Below are positions 54,620-64,000 of a DNA stretch of 64,000 bases, piece after piece. Numbering within the stretch: position 1 is the first letter of the stretch; each line of letters starts with the position of its first letter. This DNA is from Orobanche coerulescens. Taxonomy: Eukaryota > Streptophyta > Magnoliopsida > Lamiales > Orobanchaceae. The stretch spans positions 135,567,358-135,631,357 of the forward strand of contig CM065816.1 of the NCBI GenBank assembly GCA_033398695.1, read 5' to 3'. Position numbers and translations under genes: made by a program. Under the pieces are notes generated by a model that saw only the letters and a list, made by a program, of their open reading frames with translations, had not been told where the DNA came from and did no database searches.

Positions 54620-55949
54620 TGTTGTTGTTTAGTATATTTTGAGTAATATTTTTATAAGTATTTTATATATATAATTGTGTGTTGTGTGATAATTTATTCG
54701 TTTTACTATATATTTATATTATTTCATTTTGTTAGAATTTTCTATAATTTTATGTCATTTTTGGATAATTAATTGAAATTAAATTATATCTGCAGGTTAA
54801 CCAACCGGTACAAGACAGATCAATTGGTTCAAGGGCGATATTTATACAAAATTCAAATATAGTCACGACTGGTCTCATTTTATTCGTCTCGTCGAGACGA
54901 TCGTTTTAAAAAAAAATCATCCGAATCCGAGTTCGTATGAAGAAGTTATGACCCTTCGAAGGACAATTAAATAGACGGACCATATTGTGCCATGTGTCAA
55001 CACCCGATTGGACCGGAAATTCAACTCTCTGCTGATGTCATCCATGACATCAGCATTAATGGGCAGCCGTGTATTATTGGGGGTGGGATTTTAAAATGTT
55101 AAAAATTATTATTTTATTAATTTTGTAGTAGTATAAATAGGGGATGAATGTGTAGTGTTTTGAGAGGTAAAAAAAGAGAAAAAATAGAGAGATATTATTG
55201 TAAGGGAGAGAAATAAAAATATTGTGTAATAAAATTATATTTGAGTAATAATATTATGGAATATATATTTATTTGTGTTGTTATTATGAGTGAGTAATTT
55301 TCTTTTACTAGGGTTATGTTGAAACCATATCTATATTATTATTAATATTTATATAATAATTCTAAATAAATGTTTTTAACGATTATGATTTTCGCTTCAA
55401 TAGGGGAATGTTATTTCATCAATTATATCACGTATTTTTGATAGTTATAAATTCCCCATTGATTTGTGATTATTGATATTAGTTAATTTCTTTGATTATT
55501 TGTTTTCCATTAAATTGGATACATATAATGCTTAGAAATTACATTTTTCAAGCGAAGGAAAATCTATATTTGAATTATAATTTTGTACTTATTGTCAAAT
55601 ATATAGGGAAATAGTGAGATTGATTTCAGAATCTATTCCCTGAATTTCTTGGAATTAAAATATAAAATAAATAATAAATAGACATTGGTGGATTCTAAAC
55701 CCTAGTAAATTATTTAAAATTAATTTGTCTAAAATCTACTTAAAAATGTTATTTAATGCAATTATTATAACCATTCAAAAATAAAATTATTTGGGACTAG
55801 GTTAGAATTTAATATATTTGGTTCAAAATGATAGGAATAATTTGACTTCACTATTATAGTCCTCCCTGTGGAATCGACCTTGCACCGCATATCTAAATCG
55901 AACAAATCGTGCGCTTACGAGTATTAGACTAAAGAATCAACCAACAACA
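54620..55949 (+). repeat. 5' LTR of Athila F (left end uncertain)
   Basis: The right end is fixed by the primer site: ..CCAACAACA then AGTTT. The left end is placed at TGTTGTTG (54620) by inverted-repeat match; another TG near 54690 is possible. It contains 'cgtatgaagaagttatgac' and 'gtggaatcgacc', seen in Athila-type LTRs. Confidence 0.5.
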
Positions 55950-55955
55950 AGTTTT

Positions 55956-55967
55956 TGGCGCCGTTGG
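55956..55967 (+). other. primer binding site, tRNA-Asp, element F
   Basis: TGGCGCCGTTGG: 11 bases match the tRNA-Asp complement as in B, then diverge. Confidence 0.75.
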
Positions 55968-57516
55968 AGGCGCAAGCAAACAAGAAGGCTAATAAATCAA
56001 GTTAGTTAAATTCTTCTACTGGTTATTATTTTGCTGCTTTTCTTTATTATTATCTGTCTTTTTTAATATCCGTTAGTAGTAGAATTTATTTTCTTTTTAC
56101 GTTCATAAAAAAATCTTAAAAATAATAAAAACTTATAATAATAAATATAAAATATAAGTAATAATAATAAAAGCTACTGTTCATTTTCGTAAAAATAATA
56201 ATAAAATAATAAAAAAAATAAAAAGTCCAAAAATATATAAAAATATAAAAAATCAGAAAAAATCAGAACTTATTTATTTTTATTTAAAAAAAATCTGAAA
56301 AAAAAAGTTTCAGACTTTAAGGTAATATTTTTGTAATTTTGGAATATTAATATTAAAAAATCAAAAATTTTAATTTAAATTCGAAAAATAAAAGATAATA
56401 AAAATAAATTAAAAAATAATCTGGAATATTATTTTCCATAATAAATAAAAATCTGAATTATTTTCTATAATTTTTAAAAGTAAAACCTGCTAGTTTTATT
56501 AAAAAAAATTTACTTTTCATAGAAATCTAAAAAAGAAAATCAGATTAAGAATTAATAATTTAAATAATCTGGAATATATATAATAAATTAAATTTTCTGA
56601 ACTTTGAATTTTTTAATAAAAACAGAATTTTTTTTAAAATAAATTACAATATTGTAATAAAAAGAGGAAAATACAAAAAAAAAATTAAAAACCTGAAAAA
56701 AAAACAAAAACGAAAATTGGTAATAAAAAAAAACTATTTTTATTGTTTGCATAAATAAAATAAAAATTTGTAATTTTTATTTTTTTCTAAAAAAATCTGA
56801 ATTTTTTTTTGTGAAAAAAATAAATAATAAATCTGGATATATATATATATATTAGCTCAATATTATTAGTATAAAAATATAATAAAATTATAATAAATAT
56901 ATAAATATAAAAACTAAAAAAAATATAAAATATAAAAAACAAAAAAAAAAATCATAATTTTTTTAATTTTTCTATCTTGTCTTTAGTTTTAATAGAATCT
57001 TGTAGTGGTAAATTTAGATTGTGTTTTTAGTTGTTATTTTCTATTTACAGTATTATTAGATATTTAGTTTAATTGCAATATTTCTCGTTGTACAATTTAG
57101 TTTATTAAATAGATATTGCTTCCGTAGATCAATTAGTAAATTTATTCCTTTGCACTCTATTACATCCTATAATTTTCGTAATAATTATAATAATTATCAT
57201 TATTATTAATAATAACAAAAATATAAAAAGTCAAAAAATAATAATTAAAACAATAAAATCCTTTAAAAGATTCAACAAGGGATTGATATTTTTCACTCAC
57301 TACTTTGTTCGATTTGAATAGAGAAAGCTAAATATCAATCTTGTACAAACTGATTTTGAAAATCGATTGAATTTTGGCAAAAAGGCCTCTGTTGTACATG
57401 CCGAAGAAAGTTGGATTTTAAGTGCGACCATTGTGACGCCTCCAACGATCTGGAAGTTCGATCGACTATCATAATTTGGTTTGTATGCAAAGTTAAGAAA
57501 ATTGAAATATCGGTGA
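55968..57516 (+). other. AT-rich leader of Athila F, no gene
   Basis: Runs of A and T with stops in all frames (56080-57000 is mostly A/T). Long untranslated leaders are usual in Athila. Confidence 0.65.
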
Positions 57517-59972
57517 ATGCAAGTTTGGCAACGAAATAATAAAGGTCGATTAACGAGAAGAAGATTGTCCTTAACTAAAATTGAAGTTCAACAAACAAAA
57601 CCGATACAAAAAATGGACGAAATCGAAAATCGGAATAATCAAGTTGCAAAAGAGAAAACTTTAATAGAATATTTTTCTCCAGTAAGTGCTAATTCTCCTT
57701 CTTGCATAGTGTTGCCTACGACTAATGCAATTCATTTCGAACTTAAACCATCAATAATTCAACTTCTTCCATCTTTTCACGGTTTGGAAAGAGAAGATCC
57801 GTATATGCATGTCAAGGAATTTCTCGACATTTGTTCTACTTTCCGATTCCAAAATTTCTCTGATGAATCTGTCAAACTTAGATTATTTCCATTTTCTCTC
57901 AAAGATAAAGCAAAATTCTGGCTAAATTCTCTTCAAGCAAGAACAATTACTAGTTGGGACCAATTAGTGAATAAATTTCTCGCAAAAATTTTTCCAATGT
58001 CCAAAACTGATAGTCTTAGAAGAGAAATATCAGAATTTTTCCAAAAAGAAAATGAAGAATTTTATAAGTGTTGGGAAAGATTTAATGATTTAATCCTTAA
58101 GTGTCCCCATCATGGTTTTGAAATATGGCGTTTGGTAAAATATTTTTATGACGGTTTAACTCCAAACAATCGCCAATTAATCCAATCAATGCATGGTGGA
58201 AAATTTCTTCACCTTATTGGAGACGAAGCTTGGAATGCACTAGAAAATATGTCAATTAATTCACAACCATGGAATTCACTCGATTCTAGAGCCAAATCGA
58301 TGCATACGACCCCAAAAAAAGGTGGAATTTACGAGGTTAAACAAGATGTTGAAATAAAATCTACTATAGATGATTTAGTACGAAAAGTGGATGCGTTAGT
58401 CTTGAAGCAATCCATCCCCTCGTCAAACTCAAAACATGAATTTTGCATTTCATGTGCGCAATCATTTCATTCATCTCAATCTTGTCCCTCTGGTCCACAA
58501 AATCAAGAAATTTCTAATGAAGAAGTCAATGTGTTACATTCATATGGAAAATCTTCGGACAGTCCATTTGCTCCAACTTATAATCCAAATTGGAGGAATC
58601 ATCCAAATTTTTCCTGGAAGCAAAATATGCCTCCAATGAATCAAGGAGGACATCAAATGAATATGTCAAATCAACAAAATGTCCGTCCTAATTAATATCC
58701 TCCAAATACTTATCAGTATCCTTCTATAGTGCAAAAGAAACCATCTTTGGAAGATACGTTGCAACAATTCATGCAATCTACTCAACAAATATTCCAATCA
58801 ACTCAGCAAGTTGTACAATCAAACTAACAGGCTATTTCTAAGCTTGAAACACAAATTGGTCAACTTGCAACAACTTTAGCTGAAAGAGAAAAGGGAAAAT
58901 TTCCAAGTCAGTCCATCCCTAATCCTAAAGGACAATATGAAGTAAACTCTTCTAACGCAGAAGTTCAGTCCATAACTACCCTTAGAAGTGGAAAAGAAAG
59001 ACAAAAGCCTGACTATGATCCGGAAGAAAAATCAAATGAACCACAAGTTTCAAAACCAAAAGATTCTAAGGAAAAAGAAAAGCCTTACGTTCCAAAAGCT
59101 CCATTTCCTGAAAGACTTATTCCAAAAGATAAAAGTGCGCAATACAAAGATATAATGGAAATATTACAAGTTCGAATAAATATTCCATTCCTTGATGCTA
59201 TTAAACAAGTGCTTGGTTATTCTAAGTTTTTGAAAGATCTTTGCACTGTAAAAAGAAGAACAAATGTTCCAGGAAAGGCATTTTTAGCTGAAGATGTTAG
59301 CTCAATAATCCAAAATAAAACTCCCGTTAAGTATAAAGATCCTGGTAGTCCTACAATATCTTGTGTCATTGGAGATCACATCATTAAACGAGTCTTGCTT
59401 GATTTAGGAGCCAGTGTGAATTTATTACCATATTCTGTTTATACACAACTTGGATTAGGGGAGCTAAAATCAACATCTGTGATACTTCAACTAGCTGATA
59501 GATCTATAAAAATACCTCGAGGAATCGTAGAGGATGTTCTGATTCAAGTAGATAAATTCTACTTTCCTGTTGATTTTATAATCATAGACACTGAACCTGT
59601 TGAGAATACCAAAGATCAAATCCCTGTCATTTTAGGAAGGCCATTTTTAGCTACTTCAAATGCATTAATTAACTGTAGAAATGGCATTATAAAATTTTCT
59701 TTTGGAAATATGACTGTTGAACTAAATATGTTTAATATTTGTCAACAACATGATGATCATGATGATGTCTGTGAGGTAAATATGATAGAGAGTATGAGTC
59801 CTTATTTCTTTCCAAAAATGGATGATGATGATCTTTTTGAAAGTTGTCTTGCTCATTCTAGCTCAGATTTTGATATTGACAGTTCAATTAATGAAGTAAA
59901 TTCTTTACTAGAGTCTACACCATTATTGGATAATGATAAATGGAAAGCTAAAACTGAACCACTTGAGAGTTA
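57517..59972 (+). pseudogene. gag-protease of Athila F
   Basis: One frame with in-frame TAA stops at 58693, 58825 and 59971. Gag core is at residues about 60-250 (DPYMHVKEFLDICSTF, LRLFPFSLKDKAKFWLNSL, then CPHHGFEIW). A Gln-rich linker follows with coiled-coil character (58760-58880). Aspartic protease at 59380-59450 has DLGASVNLLPYSVY; the DLGAS form (Leu for the usual Ser/Thr) is normal for Athila. The tail is acidic. Family role: capsid and polyprotein processing. Confidence 0.8.
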
Positions 59973-59973
59973 A

Positions 59974-60639
59974 ATGAATAAAGAAGTACCTATTGAGGAT
60001 TCAAAGATAGAGCTCAATCCATTACCTGAATCTCTAAAATATGCATTTTTAGGACCATCAGAAACCCTGCCTGTCATCATAGCATCTGATTTAGATGAAG
60101 AACAAGAAGATAAATTAATCAATGTCCTTAAAGAACATAAAGAAGCAATAGGCTGGACCATCTCCGATATTAAAGGTATTAGTCCTTCTATATGCATGTA
60201 TCGAATTCTCCTTGAAGAAAATGCGAAAACTTCCCGAGAATTTCAAAGAAGACTAAATCCTAATTTGAAAGAAGTTGTAAGAGCTGAAATAATCAAACTC
60301 TTAGATGTAGAGATCATCTACCCTATTTCTAACAGCTCTTGGGTTAGTCCTATTCATATAGTTCCAAAGAAATCTGGCATAACTGTAATCACGAATGAAG
60401 AAAATGAACTTGTTCCAACCAGAATTCAAACTGGATGGAGAGTCTGTATTGATTACAGAAAATTGAACTCTATTACAAGAAAAGATCACTTTCCACTTCC
60501 ATTTATTGATCAAATGCTAGAAAGGTTAGCCGTTCATGCTTATTATTGTTTTCTTGATGGATATTCCGGCTATAACCAAATTCCCATTGCTCCTGAAGAT
60601 CAAGAAAAAACCACTATTACCTGTCCTTTCGGCACTTTT
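59974..60639 (+). pseudogene. reverse transcriptase of Athila F, N-terminal part
   Basis: Same frame as gag-protease after the TAA at 59971. It contains ISPSICMYRILLEE, the fingers segment WVSPIHIVPKK, VCIDYRKLNSITRKDHFPLP (60445-60505) and FLDGYSGYNQI (60550). It is broken after TCPFGTF at 60640 by insertion of E. The catalytic YxDD block is not in the window. Confidence 0.82.
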
Positions 60640-61177
60640 TGTAATATCCGTAATTTTCCATTTTTAGCAGTTTCCATTTTTGGTGTATGTCTATTTTTAT
60701 CGACTCGCTTGTAACCGTTTCGACATTTTGAATCTACTTTATTCTTGGAGTTTTTCCATTTGGATGAGTTTTGATGATGTTTTCACGAAATTTCGTTTTA
60801 TGGCATGTTTTGCCGTATGAACGTTCGATTCTTGTAAAACTCGTTCGTTTTCGTTGTTTCTTGGTTTGTACAAGTTCGTATGATTGAGTTGGTCGTGTTG
60901 AGACTTTCGGTTTGTAAATCCGACGTCGTTTCGTGATTTTCGGTCATTTGGGCCATTTTTGTAATTTCATAATAGTTTAGGGAATCTTATTTTCGTTGTC
61001 GCATTACGGACCCTCCGGTGGTCGGAATTATATTTTCTTTCAGCGCTTAGCTCCGTCGTCTTGTATGCTTCGCGCCTATGTTCCTGGATTCTGGTCTCGT
61101 CGTGCGTTTCGTGTTTTATACCCTCGGCGGCTTATCGCGATGTGACATCGCAGCCGAATCTTTGACTAGCATGTAGG

Positions 61178-61337
61178 TAGCGCACGCTACCCCTGTTACC
61201 TTGCGTGCGCTACCGATGAGCAGTTAGCGTACGCTAACTCCCTATTGTTAGCGTACGCTAGCGAATGGTGGCAGTAGCCACTGTACCTGTCACGGCCCCG
61301 TTAGCGCGCGCTACACATGACGGTTAGCGTGCGCTAA
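61178..61337. repeat. TAGCGTGCGCTA array, LTR of E
   Basis: Six sites in the order seen in A. Two are TTAGCGTACGCTAA (perfect palindromes) and one TTAGCGCGCGCTA. All six keep full length. The TATA hairpin follows at once. Confidence 0.85.
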
Positions 61338-61338
61338 C

Positions 61339-61363
61339 TCCACTGAATATATAAGTCAGTGGA
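61339..61363 (+). promoter_or_regulatory. TATA box inside an inverted repeat, LTR of E
   Basis: Arms TCCACTGA and TCAGTGGA (8 bp, perfect) enclose ATATATAAG. Same design as in element C, but with unrelated arm sequence. Confidence 0.6.
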
Positions 61364-62692
61364 CAGTTTCAGAACAGCAGTTTATTTCTTTTCTCTTCGT
61401 TTATTCGACGTGCGACCTCAGAGGCGATTTCCACCGGTTCTATTCGGAGTTCTCTTCAAATTCCACCACGGTAGAATCGAGCCATCATATTATCATCAGC
61501 ATAATCATCATCCATCGTCCGAATTCAAGGTATTTTCGTCTAGAACCCTAACTCGTCAGATTTGGGGGTTTTTACGGGTTTTGCTAATTGGACTCGAATT
61601 ATTCCAGTATGTTGTGATATTCCTCACTGATTATTGTTATTGGGTGATTCCCAATCCGTTTTTCTCTATTTTAATCCGCGAATTGTTGATACGGGGAGAT
61701 TTTACGTAAACCCTCGCCCGTATCGATTGAACGTTTTTGTCGTATCATGTAATCGGGGTTATGGGTGTATTCCGATCGGTTATTATTGTCCGTTGGGACT
61801 GAACTATGTTGATCCTTCGTTTAGGAACCGTCGTTTTCCACCCGGGCCGTTCGTAGTTGTGTTTCACTTCCGTTTCTTCAAGAATGTCTCAAAGGCAAGT
61901 ACTTTACATTTGTTTACATGTTCTAGTATTTGAAATATGGCTGTATCGTGGTTGTTGTGGATGGTTATGTGTATGTTCACCTAGGGACGGTCCGACGGGG
62001 CCTCTAGGGATACGTATTGCCGTGAGTGTGCGTATCGCGAACTGTGGTTAGCCACCCAAGGATGTCCGACGGGGCTCTGCGGGGTACGATGGCCGTGAGT
62101 CTCGTACCAACGGTTAACTTTGAATTGTGATTTGTTGGAGATAACGTGTTTTGTGATTGTACATCATAAATATTCCGGAATATAAAATGTTTTCTAAAAT
62201 GACTTTTTGGCGCATGTATTCATCTGATTAGAATGTAGTTCAAATGGATTGTACTTGCACTAGCAGTTGTCGCTAACCCCTTAAATGGGGGAAATACTTT
62301 TTGTATTTCAGGTATCGATCGTGGGGACAAACGAGCACTTGAGCCGTATGAGGATGATGGGCAAGCGTGATACTGATCAGTAGTCATTTGTTGGTGTTCA
62401 GTTCAGTTTATTATTTTTCATGTCTGGTTTTGGGACTTTTGTATTATAAAATTGGTTTAAGTACTCGAGTACTTCTTATTTCAAAATTGTTAATGTTGTG
62501 TTCCCGTTTGGGGAATTGGATTGATGTTGGATTCTAATTGTCGAGTTGTAGTCTTTTAATTGGATTGTCGTTTTATTGATGATTGTTTGTCGTTGTTGAA
62601 TGTCTTGTTGGTACGTTATCCTGGTGGATTCCACAGTGTGGGGTCCACGGCGCTGTAATATGCCCTGAATGTCTTGGGGGTGTTACGGAATA

Positions 62693-62704
62693 TGGTATCG
62701 GAGC
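62693..62704 (+). other. primer binding site, tRNA-iMet, element E
   Basis: TGGTATCGGAGC, as in A and C. Confidence 0.85.
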
Positions 62705-62777
62705 CAGGTTTATGGATACCTAGGCTGTCGGTTATTTGGGTCTAGTCGAGTGTCGTTTTTGGGACAGTATCACTGCT

Positions 62778-64000
62778 ATGCCATTATCTCAGTACGCCGG
62801 TGCTCGTAAGTTTTCCTAACTTGACTCGTTTCACGTTCTGTTCTATTCCTGTCTTAGTATCTTATTGTGTTTTGCATTTGAATTGTACTTACCCGTTGCT
62901 TCTTCAGAATTCCTGCTGGTAGAGGACGCGAACGCGGTCGCGGATGCGGTAGGGGACGTGGCGCAGCCGGTGTGGCGGCCATGTCCGATCACTTGGGAAC
63001 TGATTCGGCGATGCCTTCCTTGTCGAACAGTGTTCCCCCTAGTTCCGGAGGTCAGCAGGACCAGTCTGCTAGCTCCGGTAATGCACACGAGAATGTTGGA
63101 GTGGCCAACATTTTGCAACAAGTAGCGAACCAGATGACGCTACTGACTCAGGCCGTTCTAGTCGGCCAAGCTAATGCCAACCCGGTTCCGCCTACTGGAT
63201 CCGGCAGTGATAAGCTACTTCAGGATGTGATTCGTATGCGTCCTCCGTAGTTTGATGGTGCTTCCGACCCTTCTGGTTGGGAGAATTGGCTATTCGAGAT
63301 GGAGAAAGTATTTGAGGCTACTAATTGTTCTGAGGAGAGGAAAGTACCCATTGCTCAGTACTTCCTCGCCAAGGAGGCAGCAACGTGGTGGCAAGCGGTG
63401 AAACCGCGTGACCGGGTAGCTACGTGGGCAGAGTTTCGGGATCTGATGGAAGACGAATTCTGTCCATGGCCAGTGAAAGAGGGGAGGATCCGAGCCTTCT
63501 TTGAGGCTAAGCCCCAAGATGTCCCTATATCTCAAGCTATCAAAGACTACAATCAACAGTTGCATTATGTGAGAAACCAAGTCCGAGATGAGCTTGATAA
63601 GATCCGCCACTTTGATATGCGGATGAAACCGAGGGTGCACCACTACATGTATGGTCTGGGGTGCACGACTTTGAAAGATTATCAGAATAAAGCGATGGCT
63701 TACGAGATGTCGTTTTCTGCGACAGAGACGGCAACCGAAGGGAAGAAGCAGAAGACCTCCGGTCAGTTTTCGGGAGGCAAGTCAGGAGGGTATCCGAAGG
63801 CTCAGTCTGGTTCGCGAGTCTTCGGGAGCCAGTCGCCATCAGTTGGTCGAGGAAACGGTTCTAGGTCTGCTCCTACTGGTTCCGTTCGTGGTCCTACGTG
63901 CTTCAACTGTATTCGTCCGGGCCACATGATGAGTGAGTGTGATAGGCCTCCGATTCAGTGTCTTGCTTATGGTCGGATTGGTCATCGTGCTAAGTTTTGT
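62778..64000 (+). pseudogene. gag of chromovirus E, partial
   Basis: Starts MPLSQYAGAR, then gtaagt. The open frame resumes around the Arg-Gly stretch and MSDHLGTDSAMPSLSNSVPP (62979 on). A CAG-to-TAG stop (63249) interrupts MRPPQFDGASDP. The core continues clean to the window end. The first zinc knuckle is intact (CFNCIRPGHMMSEC); in the second the Cys of CxxC is Tyr (CLAYGRIGHRAKFC). Pol is outside the window. Confidence 0.82.

Larger units (their letters stand above)
54620..60639 (+). mobile_element. Ty3/gypsy Athila-lineage element F, 5' part
   Basis: An LTR ending AACAACA, a tRNA-Asp primer site, a long AT-rich leader, then gag, protease and reverse transcriptase in one frame with several stops. 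Cut within RT by chromovirus E at 60640. The remainder lies beyond the window. Gag and protease sequence types are those of Athila. It is the same primer class as element B and so a plausible relative of B's helper (inference). Confidence 0.75.
60640..62686 (+). repeat. 5' LTR of chromovirus E
   Basis: Starts TGTAATATCC and ends GTGTTAC followed by G as in A. About 2047 bp. Small indels in CTG and GTGCGC contexts are fewer here than in A or D. Confidence 0.88.
60640..64000 (+). mobile_element. Ty3/gypsy chromovirus E (Tekay, family of A and D), 5' part
   Basis: A full 5' LTR, iMet primer site and gag; truncated by the window end. The left flank CTTTT is the expected target copy. It is inserted in RT of Athila F, so younger than F. 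LTR and gag are close to A and D but somewhat diverged (extra CATCAT near 62164). Confidence 0.88.

Noticed and set aside
1..64000. Endogenous pararetrovirus (caulimovirus) as the source of the RT fragments
   Set aside because: All RT fragments are followed or flanked by gypsy or copia integrase, LTRs and primer sites; no movement-protein or coat-protein domain was seen.

Overview
The window is from a plant (angiosperm) nuclear genome, and almost all of it is a stack of nested transposable elements. The evidence is plant-type LTR retrotransposons (Tekay chromoviruses, an Athila element, SIRE-like and other copia elements, a Cassandra-type 5S-bearing miniature element), CACTA, mariner, hAT and Stowaway DNA elements, an RTE-type LINE remnant, and 5 or 8 bp target duplications. 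I see no CRISPR, tRNA or rRNA gene and no ordinary multi-exon host gene. The one uninterrupted ORF with a full recognisable enzyme domain is a LOG-type cytokinin-activating enzyme, and it sits inside an LTR element.

Layout. 1-8958: Tekay chromovirus A (+), complete with two LTRs and inserted in the 3' internal part of element B. 8959-25937: element B, arranged as internal part, LTR, internal, LTR (a recombination-type tandem). It has a tRNA-Asp primer site and no gag or pol. It carries a broken virus-like cysteine-rich ORF and the intact intronless LOG gene. A second chromovirus, C (-, 12542-21523, TSD TGAAT), lies inside the virus-like ORF. 25938-26005: right end of a CACTA element. 26034-30492: SIRE-like copia G (+), with its protease/integrase region deleted. 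30493-30890: Cassandra-like 5' end (-). 30880-31675: mariner-like transposase remnant (-). 32768-33640: 3' end of an RTE LINE. 33838-43614: degenerate copia I (-), split by chromovirus D (-, 34293-42384, TSD TCATG). 43615-48260: CACTA element H with a spliced Transposase_24/TnpA-like gene (-). 48265-52961: mostly gene-poor DNA with a small unknown ORF, a hAT MITE (TSD ATTACAGA), a foldback element and a Stowaway MITE. 52962-54595: geneless copia-derived element J. 54620-60639: Athila-lineage element F, cut in its reverse transcriptase by chromovirus E (60640 to the window end).

Common threads. The chromoviruses A, C, D and E carry arrays of the near-palindrome TAGCGTGCGCTA in the LTR; where a TATA box can be seen (C, D, E) the array lies directly upstream of it. 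Element B has a different CpG palindrome array (GTTACGGCCGTAAC) in the same relative position. The CACTA family uses TTTAGCCGACGAC subterminal repeats. Most retroelement ORFs are broken by small indels. Many of these fall in or next to CTG/CAG/CCGG contexts, so some may be long-read consensus errors rather than true decay.

The most interesting object is element B: a non-autonomous LTR unit (about 6.6 kb without C) whose only apparent cargo is a cytokinin-activating enzyme gene with its own TATA-like box plus a virus-like zinc-binding ORF.
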